Assembly (NCBI RefSeq): GCF_000012985.1
Contig: NC_007645.1
Location: 5,540,581 to 5,604,580, forward strand
Direction: 5' to 3'
From: Hahella chejuensis KCTC 2396
Lineage (GTDB): Bacteria; Pseudomonadota; Gammaproteobacteria; Pseudomonadales; Oleiphilaceae
DNA: 64,000 nucleotides
Positions 35,837-44,026 of this stretch are shown here, piece after piece; position 1 is the stretch's first letter; the number at the start of each line of letters is the position of its first letter. The notes under the pieces were generated by a model. It was not told where the DNA came from, did not search any database, and saw only the letters and a list, made by a program, of their open reading frames with translations. The position numbers were made by a program, and so were the translations under genes.

Positions 35837-36331
35837 ATGTACACACGTTATTCCAAAATCGCCCTGGTATGGGCCGCCGCTTTATTCGCCACCCTGGTGG
35901 CTTTCAACAACCTGACGGACTACGGCTCCAACTTCGCCTTCGTCTCCCACGTATTAAGCATGGACACCACCTTCCCTGACAATCAGGGCATGTGGCGCGC
36001 CCTTAACTCTCCCGCGATACACCACAGCGCTTACGCCCTGATCATCGCAACGGAATCTTTGGTGGCGATTCTGTGCTGGATGGGCGGCTACCGTCTGCTC
36101 AGAAGCGCGAAAGACGCTGAGCGCTTCAATCAAGCCAAAGGGCTGGCCATTGTGGGGCTGACTCTGGGCGTGATCCTCTGGTTCACCGGCTTTATCGCCA
36201 TTGGCGGAGAGTGGTTTTTGATGTGGCAGTCCAAAATCTGGAATGGACAACAAGGCGCGTTCCGATTCACGGTCATTCTTGGCGTCACGATGATCTACCT
36301 CAATATGCCGGACACAAACACCCAGTCTTGA
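35837..36331 (+). CDS. DUF2165 membrane protein
   Basis: A 164-residue protein with four hydrophobic helices (about 9-27, 64-86, 103-124 and 140-156) that matches the DUF2165 family, including FNNLTDYGSNFAFVSHVLSMDTTFP. Its function is unknown. It has an AAGGAACAGT site before the ATG and appears to stand alone. Confidence 0.88.
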   Translation: MYTRYSKIALVWAAALFATLVAFNNLTDYGSNFAFVSHVLSMDTTFPDNQGMWRALNSPAIHHSAYALIIATESLVAILCWMGGYRLLRSAKDAERFNQAKGLAIVGLTLGVILWFTGFIAIGGEWFLMWQSKIWNGQQGAFRFTVILGVTMIYLNMPDTNTQS

Positions 36332-36423
36332 GTCTGCGTATTTTGCAGCGTTCCCCTTTCTTTGCTATACCTTGAGCAGGGTTTCGGCGAGCGCTGAGCA
36401 CACATTTTTATTGGGACCCAAGC

Positions 36424-37212
36424 ATGTCACCACCTAAGCAACGCCCGCGTTTTCTGACGCTGTTCCTGCTTTTACTACTGAGTGTCACCACGGCGGCGGA
36501 TCATGATGTCGTCTTTTACCTTGAAGATGAACCTATCTACACCAGTAAGTCCATACAATCTCCCGGCTTTCTGATGGAAGTGGTGGGAGAGATGAACAAG
36601 CTGATGAAATTGAAGGTCAGCGCCAACTTTCTGCCTTGGAACCGGGCGCAGTATATGGCTATTAAAACGCCCAATGCCGTTATCTTTCCACTCAGCCGCA
36701 CCAAAGACAGGGAGGCCAATTACACCTGGATCTGCAAGGTGTTCGACGTCCCCGTGATGTTCATTACCAAGGAAGGACGCCCGCCTATCAACGATTTCCA
36801 TACCGCTCGCGAAATGCGAGGCATTGGCGTCATTATCGGCACGCCGCAGGAAGAAATGCTCAAAGCGGAGGATGTGCCTTACATCGCGCTTACCGGTAAG
36901 CAGCTGTATGAAGCTTTAGCCGATGATCAGGTGAAAGCCATCTACACCGCCAAGCCCGAGGCCATGCTGGGGTGGAAGCAGGGAGAGTACTCGCAGAAGC
37001 TCCAATATGGGCGCCCATTACAAACGCTTCCCCTATGGATCGCCGCCAGCAAGAAATCTCCTAACGTCAAAGTGCAGGATTGGAACGATGCGCTTGACCA
37101 GCTCAAAGCGTCAGGGAGGTTCGATAACCTGCGTAAGAAGTATTTCGGCGACGACCCGAAGCTGTTCAGCACGGCTTACGACTTGGACGCGTTATCTCCG
37201 TCCAGTAACTGA
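36424..37212 (+). CDS. Orphan periplasmic substrate-binding protein
   Basis: A 262-residue secreted protein (signal peptide ending TTA) of the SBP_bac_3-like type common in marine gammaproteobacteria. It shows FLPWNRAQYMAIKTPNAVIFPLSRTKDREANYTWIC and a C-terminal DQLKASGRFDNLRKKYFGDD helix. No transporter genes are near. Its last 37 bases overlap the 3' end of pspF on the other strand. Its cargo is unknown, and it could be a sensor for a membrane kinase. Confidence 0.82.
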   Translation: MSPPKQRPRFLTLFLLLLLSVTTAADHDVVFYLEDEPIYTSKSIQSPGFLMEVVGEMNKLMKLKVSANFLPWNRAQYMAIKTPNAVIFPLSRTKDREANYTWICKVFDVPVMFITKEGRPPINDFHTAREMRGIGVIIGTPQEEMLKAEDVPYIALTGKQLYEALADDQVKAIYTAKPEAMLGWKQGEYSQKLQYGRPLQTLPLWIAASKKSPNVKVQDWNDALDQLKASGRFDNLRKKYFGDDPKLFSTAYDLDALSPSSN

Positions 37213-38219
37213 GGATACTTGCGCAGCGCGGCGCGCAGTTGATGGTAGGTCAGTCCCAGCGCGTCCGCCGCCCGCTTCTGATGAAATTGATTGGCGGCGA
37301 GCGCCTCTGCAATCAGGCGCTGCTCAAACTGCGCCATGCGGGTGCGCAAATCCAGGCTCTCCGCCTCCGCTATGGAATCCGGCTCAGGCTGCATGGTTTT
37401 CGGCTCAACCGGCTTCGCCTCTTCGACTAAACCAGACGGCCGCCAAGGGCTGTCAAAGGGATCGATTACGACTTCCCTTAACACCTGTTCCTGCGCCCCG
37501 TGCCGGTAAACGCTGCGCTCCACCACATTCTTCAGTTCTCGCACATTGCCCGGCCAGTGGTAGTTCATCAATTGCGTCATCGCCTCTGGAGCGAAACCAG
37601 CGAACCAGTCATACCCCAGTTCGATGCTCATCTTCAGCGCAAAATGCTCAGCCAGTTCGCGAATATCGTCTTTGCGAAACCGTAGCGGCGGCAGGCTGAT
37701 AACATCGAACGCGAGCCGGTCCAGCAGATCTCCGCGAAAGCGCCCGCCCGCCGCCATCGTGGGCAAGTCCGCATTGGTGGCGGCGACCACCCGGACATCC
37801 ACATGCAGCGTCTTGTTGCCGCCGAGACGCTCGAAACGGCCATATTCGATCACCCGCAGCAGCTTTTCCTGCACCTGCATGGAAGCAGTCGCCAGTTCGT
37901 CCAAAAACAGCGTGCCGCCATCCGCCCTTTCGAACAGTCCCGCCCTGCCCCGCGTAGCCCCCGTGAAGGCGCCTGCGTCATGACCAAACAGTTCAGACTC
38001 CAGCAGCGTCTCACTCATCGCGGCGCAATTCACTTGCAGATAAGGCTGCTCCCAACGGGAAGAGAGGTAGTGCAGACGCTCTGCAATCAACTCCTTGCCT
38101 GTTCCTCGCTCACCGATAATCAGTACCGGCCGGTTCAAAGGAGCCACTTGAGACACCTGCTGCAGCACGCGATGCAGCTCTTCCGAACTACCAATCAGGG
38201 TTTGGCGACGACCATCCAT
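37176..38219 (-). CDS. pspF: Phage-shock sigma-54 activator PspF
   Basis: A 347-residue bacterial enhancer-binding protein with no receiver domain. Walker A is GERGTGKE, the sigma-54 contact loop is ESELFGHDAGAFTGATRGR, Walker B is GGTLFLDELA, and the C-terminal HTH is RAADALGLTYHQLRAALRKY. It activates the divergent pspABC operon; in enterobacteria PspA binds and inhibits it. A linker before the HTH (residues about 258-300) is longer than in E. coli. Divergent orientation with a sigma-54 promoter between the genes supports the call. Confidence 0.94.
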   Translation of the reverse strand: MDGRRQTLIGSSEELHRVLQQVSQVAPLNRPVLIIGERGTGKELIAERLHYLSSRWEQPYLQVNCAAMSETLLESELFGHDAGAFTGATRGRAGLFERADGGTLFLDELATASMQVQEKLLRVIEYGRFERLGGNKTLHVDVRVVAATNADLPTMAAGGRFRGDLLDRLAFDVISLPPLRFRKDDIRELAEHFALKMSIELGYDWFAGFAPEAMTQLMNYHWPGNVRELKNVVERSVYRHGAQEQVLREVVIDPFDSPWRPSGLVEEAKPVEPKTMQPEPDSIAEAESLDLRTRMAQFEQRLIAEALAANQFHQKRAADALGLTYHQLRAALRKYPQLLDGDNASKS

Positions 38220-38344
38220 TAAAAAACCATTTATTAGCTAATTAGGCTAAAAATAAGCTTTAAAAGCCACTTAAGACAACCCAGGAATGAAGAAATATCG
38301 CCACAAAATCAAACAAATCCAATATTTTCATGTATTTACAAAAA

Positions 38345-38361
38345 TTGGCACAAGACTCGCT
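38345..38361 (+). promoter_or_regulatory. Sigma-54 promoter of pspABC
   Basis: TTGGCACAAGACTCGCT fits the -24/-12 consensus TGGCAC-N5-TTGCW with GG and GC exactly 12 bases apart. It lies 86 bases before the pspA start, in the correct orientation. Confidence 0.88.
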
Positions 38362-38446
38362 AAGGTCATAGCAACGTTACAACCGACTTCAAAAGCCATC
38401 GCGCTTATAGAGAGTGCGCAGGCTATACAGCAAAGGAGATTGATTT

Positions 38447-39124
38447 ATGGGTATTTTCTCTCGTTTCGGCGACATCATTAATGCAAACCTGACCGCCCTG
38501 CTCGATCGCGCGGAAGATCCCGCCAAAATGATTCGCATGATGATCCAGGAAATGGAGGAAACGCTGATCGAAGTGCGCACCACCTCCGCCCGAGTCATCG
38601 CGGACCGTAAAGAACTCGAGCGGCGCATGGATTACCTGCGTCAGGAGTCCGAAAACTGGGAAGGCAAAGCCCGTCTGGCTCTGAGCAAAAACCGCGAAGA
38701 CCTCGCCCGCGCAGCTCTGGCGGAAAAAAGCGCCATTGAAGAGAATCTACAGATCGCCGGCAAAGAGTTGAAGGCGATAGAGGAACAGCTCGAAGTGCTG
38801 CACGAAGAGATCGCCCAACTGCAGCAGAAACTGGACGACGCCAAGGCCAAGCAGAAATCCCTGGTGGTGCGCGAACAGACCGCTCGCTCCCGCATGGATA
38901 TCCGTCGCTCCAGCAATCGGGACAAATTGGAAGAAGCCTTCAACAAGTTTGAGGCCTACGAGCGTAAAATGGATGATCTGGAGGCGCAGGTGGAATCCTA
39001 TGATCTCGGCCGCACCGGCTCTCTGATGGATGAGTTTTCCGAGCTGGAGCGTAACGACAAGGTTGAGCAGGCGCTGGCGGATTTGAAAGAGCGCATGAAC
39101 GCCGATAGCGGGAGTAAAAACTAA
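38447..39124 (+). CDS. pspA: Phage shock protein A
   Basis: A 225-residue coiled-coil ESCRT-III-like protein that stabilises the inner membrane and inhibits PspF. It opens with MGIFSRFGDIINANLTALLDRAEDPAKM, the standard amphipathic and first helices, and continues as heptads to about residue 190. AAAGGAG lies before the ATG. It starts the psp operon, and the stop codon is joined to the start of pspB. Confidence 0.96.
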   Translation: MGIFSRFGDIINANLTALLDRAEDPAKMIRMMIQEMEETLIEVRTTSARVIADRKELERRMDYLRQESENWEGKARLALSKNREDLARAALAEKSAIEENLQIAGKELKAIEEQLEVLHEEIAQLQQKLDDAKAKQKSLVVREQTARSRMDIRRSSNRDKLEEAFNKFEAYERKMDDLEAQVESYDLGRTGSLMDEFSELERNDKVEQALADLKERMNADSGSKN

Positions 39125-39387
39125 TGTCGTCCATTATGGTTTTCTTTTTCGTGCCGACCGTAATCTTCCTCAGTCTGGTCGCCCCGATCTGGCTGATCCT
39201 GCATTACCGGACCAAGAGCAAAATACGCCGCAGCCTGTCCGAAGACGAGCGCGACCTGCTGGAAAGCGCGCTGAGGACCGCAGAGCGACTGGAGCAGCGC
39301 ATTAACGCGCTGGAAACCATATTAGATGCGGATCATGGCGGCTGGCGCACTTACGACAACCGTCATGATCGTCCGCAGCACCATTAA
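39124..39387 (+). CDS. pspB: Phage shock protein B
   Basis: An 87-residue protein with one N-terminal membrane helix (about 5-27) and a charged amphipathic C-terminal helix (DERDLLESALRTAERLEQRINALE). It helps relay stress from the inner membrane to PspA together with PspC. Its ATG overlaps the pspA stop by one base (TAATG), showing translational coupling. Confidence 0.94.
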   Translation: MSSIMVFFFVPTVIFLSLVAPIWLILHYRTKSKIRRSLSEDERDLLESALRTAERLEQRINALETILDADHGGWRTYDNRHDRPQHH

Positions 39388-39397
39388 GGAGTACGCC

Positions 39398-39787
39398 ATG
39401 AACGAAGCCAACAAGCAAAACGGCTACAACCGCAATCTGTATCGCGACCCTGACGCGGGCTGGATCGCCGGCGTCTGCGCAGGACTGGCGGAAAGTTACG
39501 GGCAGCCGGTCTGGCTGGCGCGCATTATCATGCTGTCGGTCTTCATCTTCAGCGGCAGCCTTGGGGTTCTGCTTTATATCGCCGGCGTCGTGTTGCTGGC
39601 GAAGCGCCCACGCAACAGCTACGCGCCCAGCCATGGACGCCCGTTGTTTGATTACGGCGAAAGCGCTTCCGACCGCGCCCGTCAGCTCAAAGAGCGCATG
39701 CGCGCACTGGAAATGCGTTTGCAGTCCATGGAGCGTTACGTCACGTCCAATCGCTTTAACGTCAACAAAGAGTTCAAGAATCTTTGA
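39398..39787 (+). CDS. pspC: Phage shock protein C
   Basis: A 129-residue PspC-family protein. NLYRDPDAGWIAGVCAGLAESYG is the family N-terminal pattern, followed by a membrane helix (residues about 43-70). The C-terminal tail has heptad-like residues. AAGGAG before the ATG at 39398 fixes the start; the longer frame from 39326 overlaps pspB and is not used. It forms the PspBC signal pair and is followed by a terminator. Confidence 0.95.
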   Translation: MNEANKQNGYNRNLYRDPDAGWIAGVCAGLAESYGQPVWLARIIMLSVFIFSGSLGVLLYIAGVVLLAKRPRNSYAPSHGRPLFDYGESASDRARQLKERMRALEMRLQSMERYVTSNRFNVNKEFKNL

Positions 39788-39835
39788 GCAGGCGGCGAAG
39801 ATTAAGATGGGCGGGGTAAGTCCAGAGAAAATCCA

Positions 39836-39866
39836 CGGGGCGACTCAAGTCGCCCCGTTTTCTTTT
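39836..39866 (+). terminator. Terminator after pspC
   Basis: CGGGGCGACT and AGTCGCCCCG form a 10-bp perfect stem followed by TTTTCTTTT. It ends the psp operon and lies just before the convergent phnA-like gene, which it may also serve. Confidence 0.93.
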
Positions 39867-39874
39867 GGGTAAGC

Positions 39875-40456
39875 CTATTTGGCTTTCTTCACATACTTGG
39901 TGAGAATCACAATCTGCTGGCCGTTGACCCGACCTTCGATATGCTCGGGATTATCCGCCACCAGAGAGATGCCTCGCACGGCCGTGCCGCGCTTGGCGGT
40001 GAAGTTGGCGCCTTTCACGTCCAGATCTTTGATCAATGTGACCGTATCCCCCGCTTCCAGCACCGCGCCATTGCTGTCCAGATGACGCACCGCCTCTTCC
40101 TTGGCTTCGCCCTCGCCTGTCGCTTTCGCCCACGTCAGCGTATCGTCATCCAGATACAGCATGTCGCTCAAGTCCTGAGCCCAGGGCTCTGCGCTCAATC
40201 GCTTAAGCATACGCCACGCCATTACCTGCACCGCGGGAACCTGACTCCACATGCTGTCGTTCAGGCAACGCCAGTGATTAACCTCCAACGTGTCCGGCTC
40301 ATCCATCTGCCCCCGGCAAACCGCACAAGCCAGAATGCATTGGTCAGCGGAACCATCAGACGCAGGCGGCACTTCATAGATCCCGAGATTATCCGTCGCG
40401 CCGCAAAGCTCGCATTTTGATTCGCTACGCGCATGCAATGTCTGTTCTGTACTCAT
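39875..40456 (-). CDS. yjdM: PhnA/YjdM-family zinc-ribbon protein
   Basis: A 193-residue cytoplasmic protein. The N-terminal zinc ribbon has CELCG and CAVC pairs, and the C-terminal PhnA domain has LEAGDTVTLIKDLDVKGANFTAKRGTAVRGI. The family was once named alkylphosphonate uptake protein, but E. coli YjdM does not participate in phosphonate use, so the function is not settled. It stands alone. Confidence 0.9.
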   Translation of the reverse strand: MSTEQTLHARSESKCELCGATDNLGIYEVPPASDGSADQCILACAVCRGQMDEPDTLEVNHWRCLNDSMWSQVPAVQVMAWRMLKRLSAEPWAQDLSDMLYLDDDTLTWAKATGEGEAKEEAVRHLDSNGAVLEAGDTVTLIKDLDVKGANFTAKRGTAVRGISLVADNPEHIEGRVNGQQIVILTKYVKKAK

Positions 40457-40691
40457 ACCTTATCACTCACATCTGAATTTAAATCCGGGACCAGCGCCAA
40501 GCGCCGACAAGGGGCGCAAAGATAGCAGATTGGAGCCATATTTTGACATCGATTTAATGAGGATAGACGCAATCCAGATCAATATATGCAGCTGAAGTCG
40601 GCTAAAAGCTTTCCTGTATCTGAAGCATCCCTATAATGCCCCCCTCAGACAAGGCCGACCATGGACTTGGCCCGCTACAGGAGGATAAAAC

Positions 40692-41015
40692 ATGCGCCCA
40701 TCACATAAAGCCGCCGCCACATTACTCGCCAGCCTTTTGCTAACAGGCTGCGACGGCCTGATCGACTTGGCGGGAGAAAAGTTTCAAAAGTCGTACTTGA
40801 TAGAAACCTGCGGCGAAGACGACCCCGCCTGCATCTCAGCCGTGGAAGCCCAATTCGACGCCTGCCACGCCAAACATAAAAAACACTGGGACGCTTACAT
40901 GGCAGCAAGCGAAAAAGAAGAAGACATTCAACTGGAGCGCTATTCACAAGGCTTATATGAATGCATCGTTGACGAAAACGGCGACCCTTATTTTTATTAT
41001 GATCCTGATGCTTGA
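40692..41015 (+). CDS. Small cysteine-containing lipoprotein, unknown function
   Basis: A 107-residue lipoprotein with lipobox LLTGC (Cys20). Four more cysteines (in ETCGEDDPACIS, DACHAK and ECIV) could make two disulfides in the periplasm. AGGAGG lies before the ATG. It appears to be a single-gene unit ended by its own terminator. I do not recognise a family. Confidence 0.75.
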   Translation: MRPSHKAAATLLASLLLTGCDGLIDLAGEKFQKSYLIETCGEDDPACISAVEAQFDACHAKHKKHWDAYMAASEKEEDIQLERYSQGLYECIVDENGDPYFYYDPDA

Positions 41016-41037
41016 TAGGCCATCAAGCATCCGTTTT
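41007..41037 (+). terminator. Terminator overlapping the lipoprotein stop
   Basis: GATGCTTGAT and ATCAAGCATC form a 10-bp perfect stem with a 5-base loop, followed by CGTTTT. The first arm includes the last codons and stop of the lipoprotein gene. Confidence 0.88.
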
Positions 41038-41225
41038 CCACGATGAAGAGCTAACAATCAGTCACATCAAAAGCTCGCCCTCCCAATAAAGTCCCTCCTA
41101 TCGCTTTGCCCTTTTTAATAGACATAACCCCACCAAAAAACTACATGAACAAGCTATTCAAAGCTCTCTCATTAAAGGTTATGGTGTGAATAGGCTAAGC
41201 GACTAAATGGCTTTCGCGGGGAAAG

Positions 41226-41681
41226 ATGATCGAGAACTTCAAAAAGCAGCTCGGCGAGAATCTAAAAGTCTTAATCAAGTCAGGTCTCATACCTGGCTAC
41301 TCCGGTATAGGCGCCAAAGAACTTTGCAAAGTAGAAGAATATGCTTTGGGCTCGCTCCCCTATGTTTACAAGGAGTTCCTTATAACTTGCGGCAAGGAGC
41401 CATCCCGCTATTTCAAGGAAGTTTCCATTGATCTGTACCCTGACTTATTAGAACTCAAAGATGTATTTGACGAAGCTAACTCAGAAGCAAAATCCCCTGT
41501 GACGCTAGAAAGCGACGTATTTCTTATTGGCGAATACTCCGGCGAGCAATTCTGGTATTTCAAAATGAGCGATGGTAACGACCCTGCTGTATACTTTTTA
41601 TCAATATGGGACAACCATACATACAAAGAAGATGACCATCTATCAAACTTCCTGCTATCGATTTCTGGTGTAAGGACATAG
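41226..41681 (+). CDS. SUKH (SMI1/KNR4)-family immunity-type protein
   Basis: A 151-residue protein of the SUKH superfamily, judged by YALGSLPYVYKEFLITCGK (residues about 39-57) and FLIGEYSGEQFWYFKMSDGNDPAVYFLSI. SUKH proteins neutralise contact-dependent or polymorphic toxins. It opens an A+T-rich island of three to four such genes. No toxin gene is seen in the window. It is preceded by a GGGGAAAG site. Confidence 0.8.
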   Translation: MIENFKKQLGENLKVLIKSGLIPGYSGIGAKELCKVEEYALGSLPYVYKEFLITCGKEPSRYFKEVSIDLYPDLLELKDVFDEANSEAKSPVTLESDVFLIGEYSGEQFWYFKMSDGNDPAVYFLSIWDNHTYKEDDHLSNFLLSISGVRT

Positions 41682-41699
41682 CAGGATAGCCTGAATCTA

Positions 41700-42305
41700 A
41701 TGCAATTCAACTTACCGACAGATACTTGGCGATACAAGATAGGACTAGCATGCTGGGATCTTGATGTGATGCACCCTGAATTTATAAGTAGTGATTCAGA
41801 TAAGCAAACTCTCCTTAGAACATCTGTCTTACGCACACTCAGTTCTCTTGGCGACTTCGCCAAACTGGGAAGTCTGTCAATTACGACAAGCTCTGTAGGA
41901 GAGGATGCTGCGCAGTTTAATCCTGATGCCAGTGAGGAATCACTGGAAAACTTCCTGCTCAATTACCACGACATTTTAGAGGTAGAGGCAGACTTGGATT
42001 TAAGCCTAGTAGGCAATGATGGCATTGAAAACTGGTTAAAAGGAGGAGTTACACTCTGGTTTCAGTTAGAAGATGAGACAGATAGAAGCTCACCTCTTCG
42101 TTTACTTATGTCCTTAAACGTAGATATTTATTTTTCAGAAACATCTGGTGAAATAAAAGACAACCATGCTCTTTCATCAATGAATGCGCCTCGACTTAAC
42201 AACTTCTTAACCAGACTGACAAAAGAACAAGCAAAAATAATGGATATAGATGCGCCAGGATACTTGGGCCAAATTGATAAAAGGGGGTTAATAAAGCCAA
42301 CATGA
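41700..42305 (+). CDS. Immunity-like hypothetical protein in SUKH island
   Basis: A 201-residue soluble protein, acidic and low in GC, with no signal peptide or membrane helix. I do not recognise a family. It lies 18 bases after one SUKH gene and its stop overlaps the start of a broken SUKH gene (ATGA), so all three read as one operon. Position suggests it is another immunity protein; this is inference from context. Confidence 0.7.
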   Translation: MQFNLPTDTWRYKIGLACWDLDVMHPEFISSDSDKQTLLRTSVLRTLSSLGDFAKLGSLSITTSSVGEDAAQFNPDASEESLENFLLNYHDILEVEADLDLSLVGNDGIENWLKGGVTLWFQLEDETDRSSPLRLLMSLNVDIYFSETSGEIKDNHALSSMNAPRLNNFLTRLTKEQAKIMDIDAPGYLGQIDKRGLIKPT

Positions 42306-42811
42306 CCCCAGGCGAATTTAAAATAGCAATTATCGAAAATGAGTTAGCTACCGCAGATGAGCTAATTGGCGCAGCGCCCAGCGATATTATAAACCTAGAA
42401 AAGTCGTTTTCCGTCCAACTTCCAGATAGTTATAAAAGCTTCCTTCTTTGCTGAGGTAAGAATATGGGGAAGCTTGGCTCCACGCTAATTTTATCTTATC
42501 CCGACATACTGAACCTAAGAGACTCATTGGATAACTTAATAGAAGAAGAGGAATTGGGAATAAGAACCCCTAAAAAGTCATTTGTTTTTTCTTCTTTTGA
42601 TGAGTTGATATTTGACTTTTTTATCTGCAACGGAAATCCAGACCCTGTTGTATATAGAATAGACGAAGGAAGAAGCCACATAGAAGATAGAGGGTCAACC
42701 TTCACTGACTATTTTTTCAGGCTAATTGAAACCTGTGACAAATCAAAAAGTAACGGCGCATTCAAGTACTATTGGAATGGCGAAGGCGTTATCAAAGAGC
42801 CTTTTAAGTAG
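42302..42811 (+). pseudogene. SUKH-family gene interrupted by an in-frame TGA
   Basis: From ATG 42302 the frame encodes 50 residues ending LPDSYKSFLLC, then TGA at 42452-42454. The same frame continues GKNMGKLGSTLILSYPDIL through 42811, which matches the next part of a SUKH domain. Removing the stop gives a 169-residue protein of normal length. A single base change (for example GGA to TGA, giving LLCGGKN) explains it. A GAGG lies in TGAGGTAAGAATATG, so the second half could be re-initiated at 42464 and expressed separately. It may be a pseudogene or a sequencing error; both need a read check. Confidence 0.75.
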
Positions 42812-42849
42812 CTCCTTCTTGCATACATCCTCTTATACCAAAATATCAC

Positions 42850-43302
42850 TCACATTTTATCACCACCATTAACCAACCTCCTGTAATTGTTCGCAAAAAC
42901 AACGTACACAATCACCAAAGCACCTCCATATACTTGGGCATTCCCATTGATATATCCACGATAAAGCATGGCGCCAAGAAACAGATACATAATCACCTGC
43001 ATAAGACGCCCAAACGCCAAGTAGGCGGCGTAGGCTTTAAATGGCAGGCGTTGTTTCAGGAACTGGTCCGCTTTGTTTAGGCATGTTCCCACTAGATACA
43101 GTGCGGCAAGGGCGCTGACAATGATTAAGATGACTTTCCAAAAACTCCAGGAGATTAGCCAGGAGAATGACGAAAGCTTCAGTTCGAGTAAAAGCGGAAT
43201 GATGAAGCCAAAGAACAGGATCAGGGAGAACACGCTGATAAATACTATCAAGGGTGTTTTCAGTGCGGAGACAACTTGTCTTCTTGTGTATTTTTCGCTC
43301 AT
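42850..43302 (-). CDS. Small membrane protein, unknown function
   Basis: A 150-residue protein with four hydrophobic helices (about 15-38, 48-72, 90-112 and 122-138). No family is recognised. It is convergent with the broken SUKH gene and just upstream of the COQ7-like gene on the same strand orientation. It might be an immunity protein against a pore-forming toxin, but nothing in the sequence shows this. Confidence 0.65.
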   Translation of the reverse strand: MSEKYTRRQVVSALKTPLIVFISVFSLILFFGFIIPLLLELKLSSFSWLISWSFWKVILIIVSALAALYLVGTCLNKADQFLKQRLPFKAYAAYLAFGRLMQVIMYLFLGAMLYRGYINGNAQVYGGALVIVYVVFANNYRRLVNGGDKM

Positions 43303-43359
43303 AAAATCCTGTTAAGGCGGGCCGAATTCAAACTAAGCAGCGTAAAACATCTTCGTTAT

Positions 43360-43902
43360 CTAGAGGCGCATTCCCATCCAGATTACAGCTTCTGTGCACT
43401 GGCTGATAATGTTGTAGTAGGGACGATAGAAGATGCAGTCCTGATTAGCTTCCATTCCAACTTGTTGGTGTTCTTCTTCGTCTTTAACGATCTTGGCTAC
43501 GGCGTCATAGGCGGCTTGGTCGCCCAGTTTTTCTAACGCCTGAAGCTGCTCGCGTAAGTGTTTCAGAACCACGGTTTCCACCGCCGCGGTGCAGGCCAGC
43601 ACCGAATTTTTGCCCAACAGGCCGGATATCAGTCCCAGCACAAAACCGCCTACGCCACACAGCCAAAGACTGGGACAGCGACGAATGCCCCTGCGTTTGA
43701 GCTCTGCTCCAAAAATGCGGTGATGCTCTTTTTCGTGGACTAAAAATTCTTCCAGAAGCCCCAGGTGTTTGGCGCCAGTGAGGCGTGCGACGACAATCTG
43801 CGCGCGATAGATGTTGATGGCGCCGAATTCGCCAGCGTGGTTAACCTGAAGAATTTTACCCGGCGTATTTTTAGACCCGTCTGCGAGGGCGCTGAGATCC
43901 AT
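43360..43902 (-). CDS. COQ7-type demethoxyubiquinone hydroxylase (short form)
   Basis: A 180-residue di-iron hydroxylase of the COQ7 family, which adds the C6 hydroxyl in ubiquinone synthesis. The metal ligands are visible: Glu in ILQVNHAGEFGAI, ExxH in EKEHH, Glu in AAVET, and ExxH-type in DEEEHQQ. It is shorter than the usual ~215 residues, with a reduced N-terminus. No strong ribosome site precedes the ATG at 43902. Whether this is the main hydroxylase depends on whether another ubiF/coq7 exists elsewhere. Confidence 0.88.
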   Translation of the reverse strand: MDLSALADGSKNTPGKILQVNHAGEFGAINIYRAQIVVARLTGAKHLGLLEEFLVHEKEHHRIFGAELKRRGIRRCPSLWLCGVGGFVLGLISGLLGKNSVLACTAAVETVVLKHLREQLQALEKLGDQAAYDAVAKIVKDEEEHQQVGMEANQDCIFYRPYYNIISQCTEAVIWMGMRL

Positions 43903-44026
43903 GATTGACTGCTACTTCTGTTTACAACTACTGGGCCGCACACAATATCCGCAGTCTGGATATTAAACAAGCAAAGGCACCGTTCAGGCGCCTTCGGAGT
44001 CGTATTGATCTATACAGTGCTGACGG

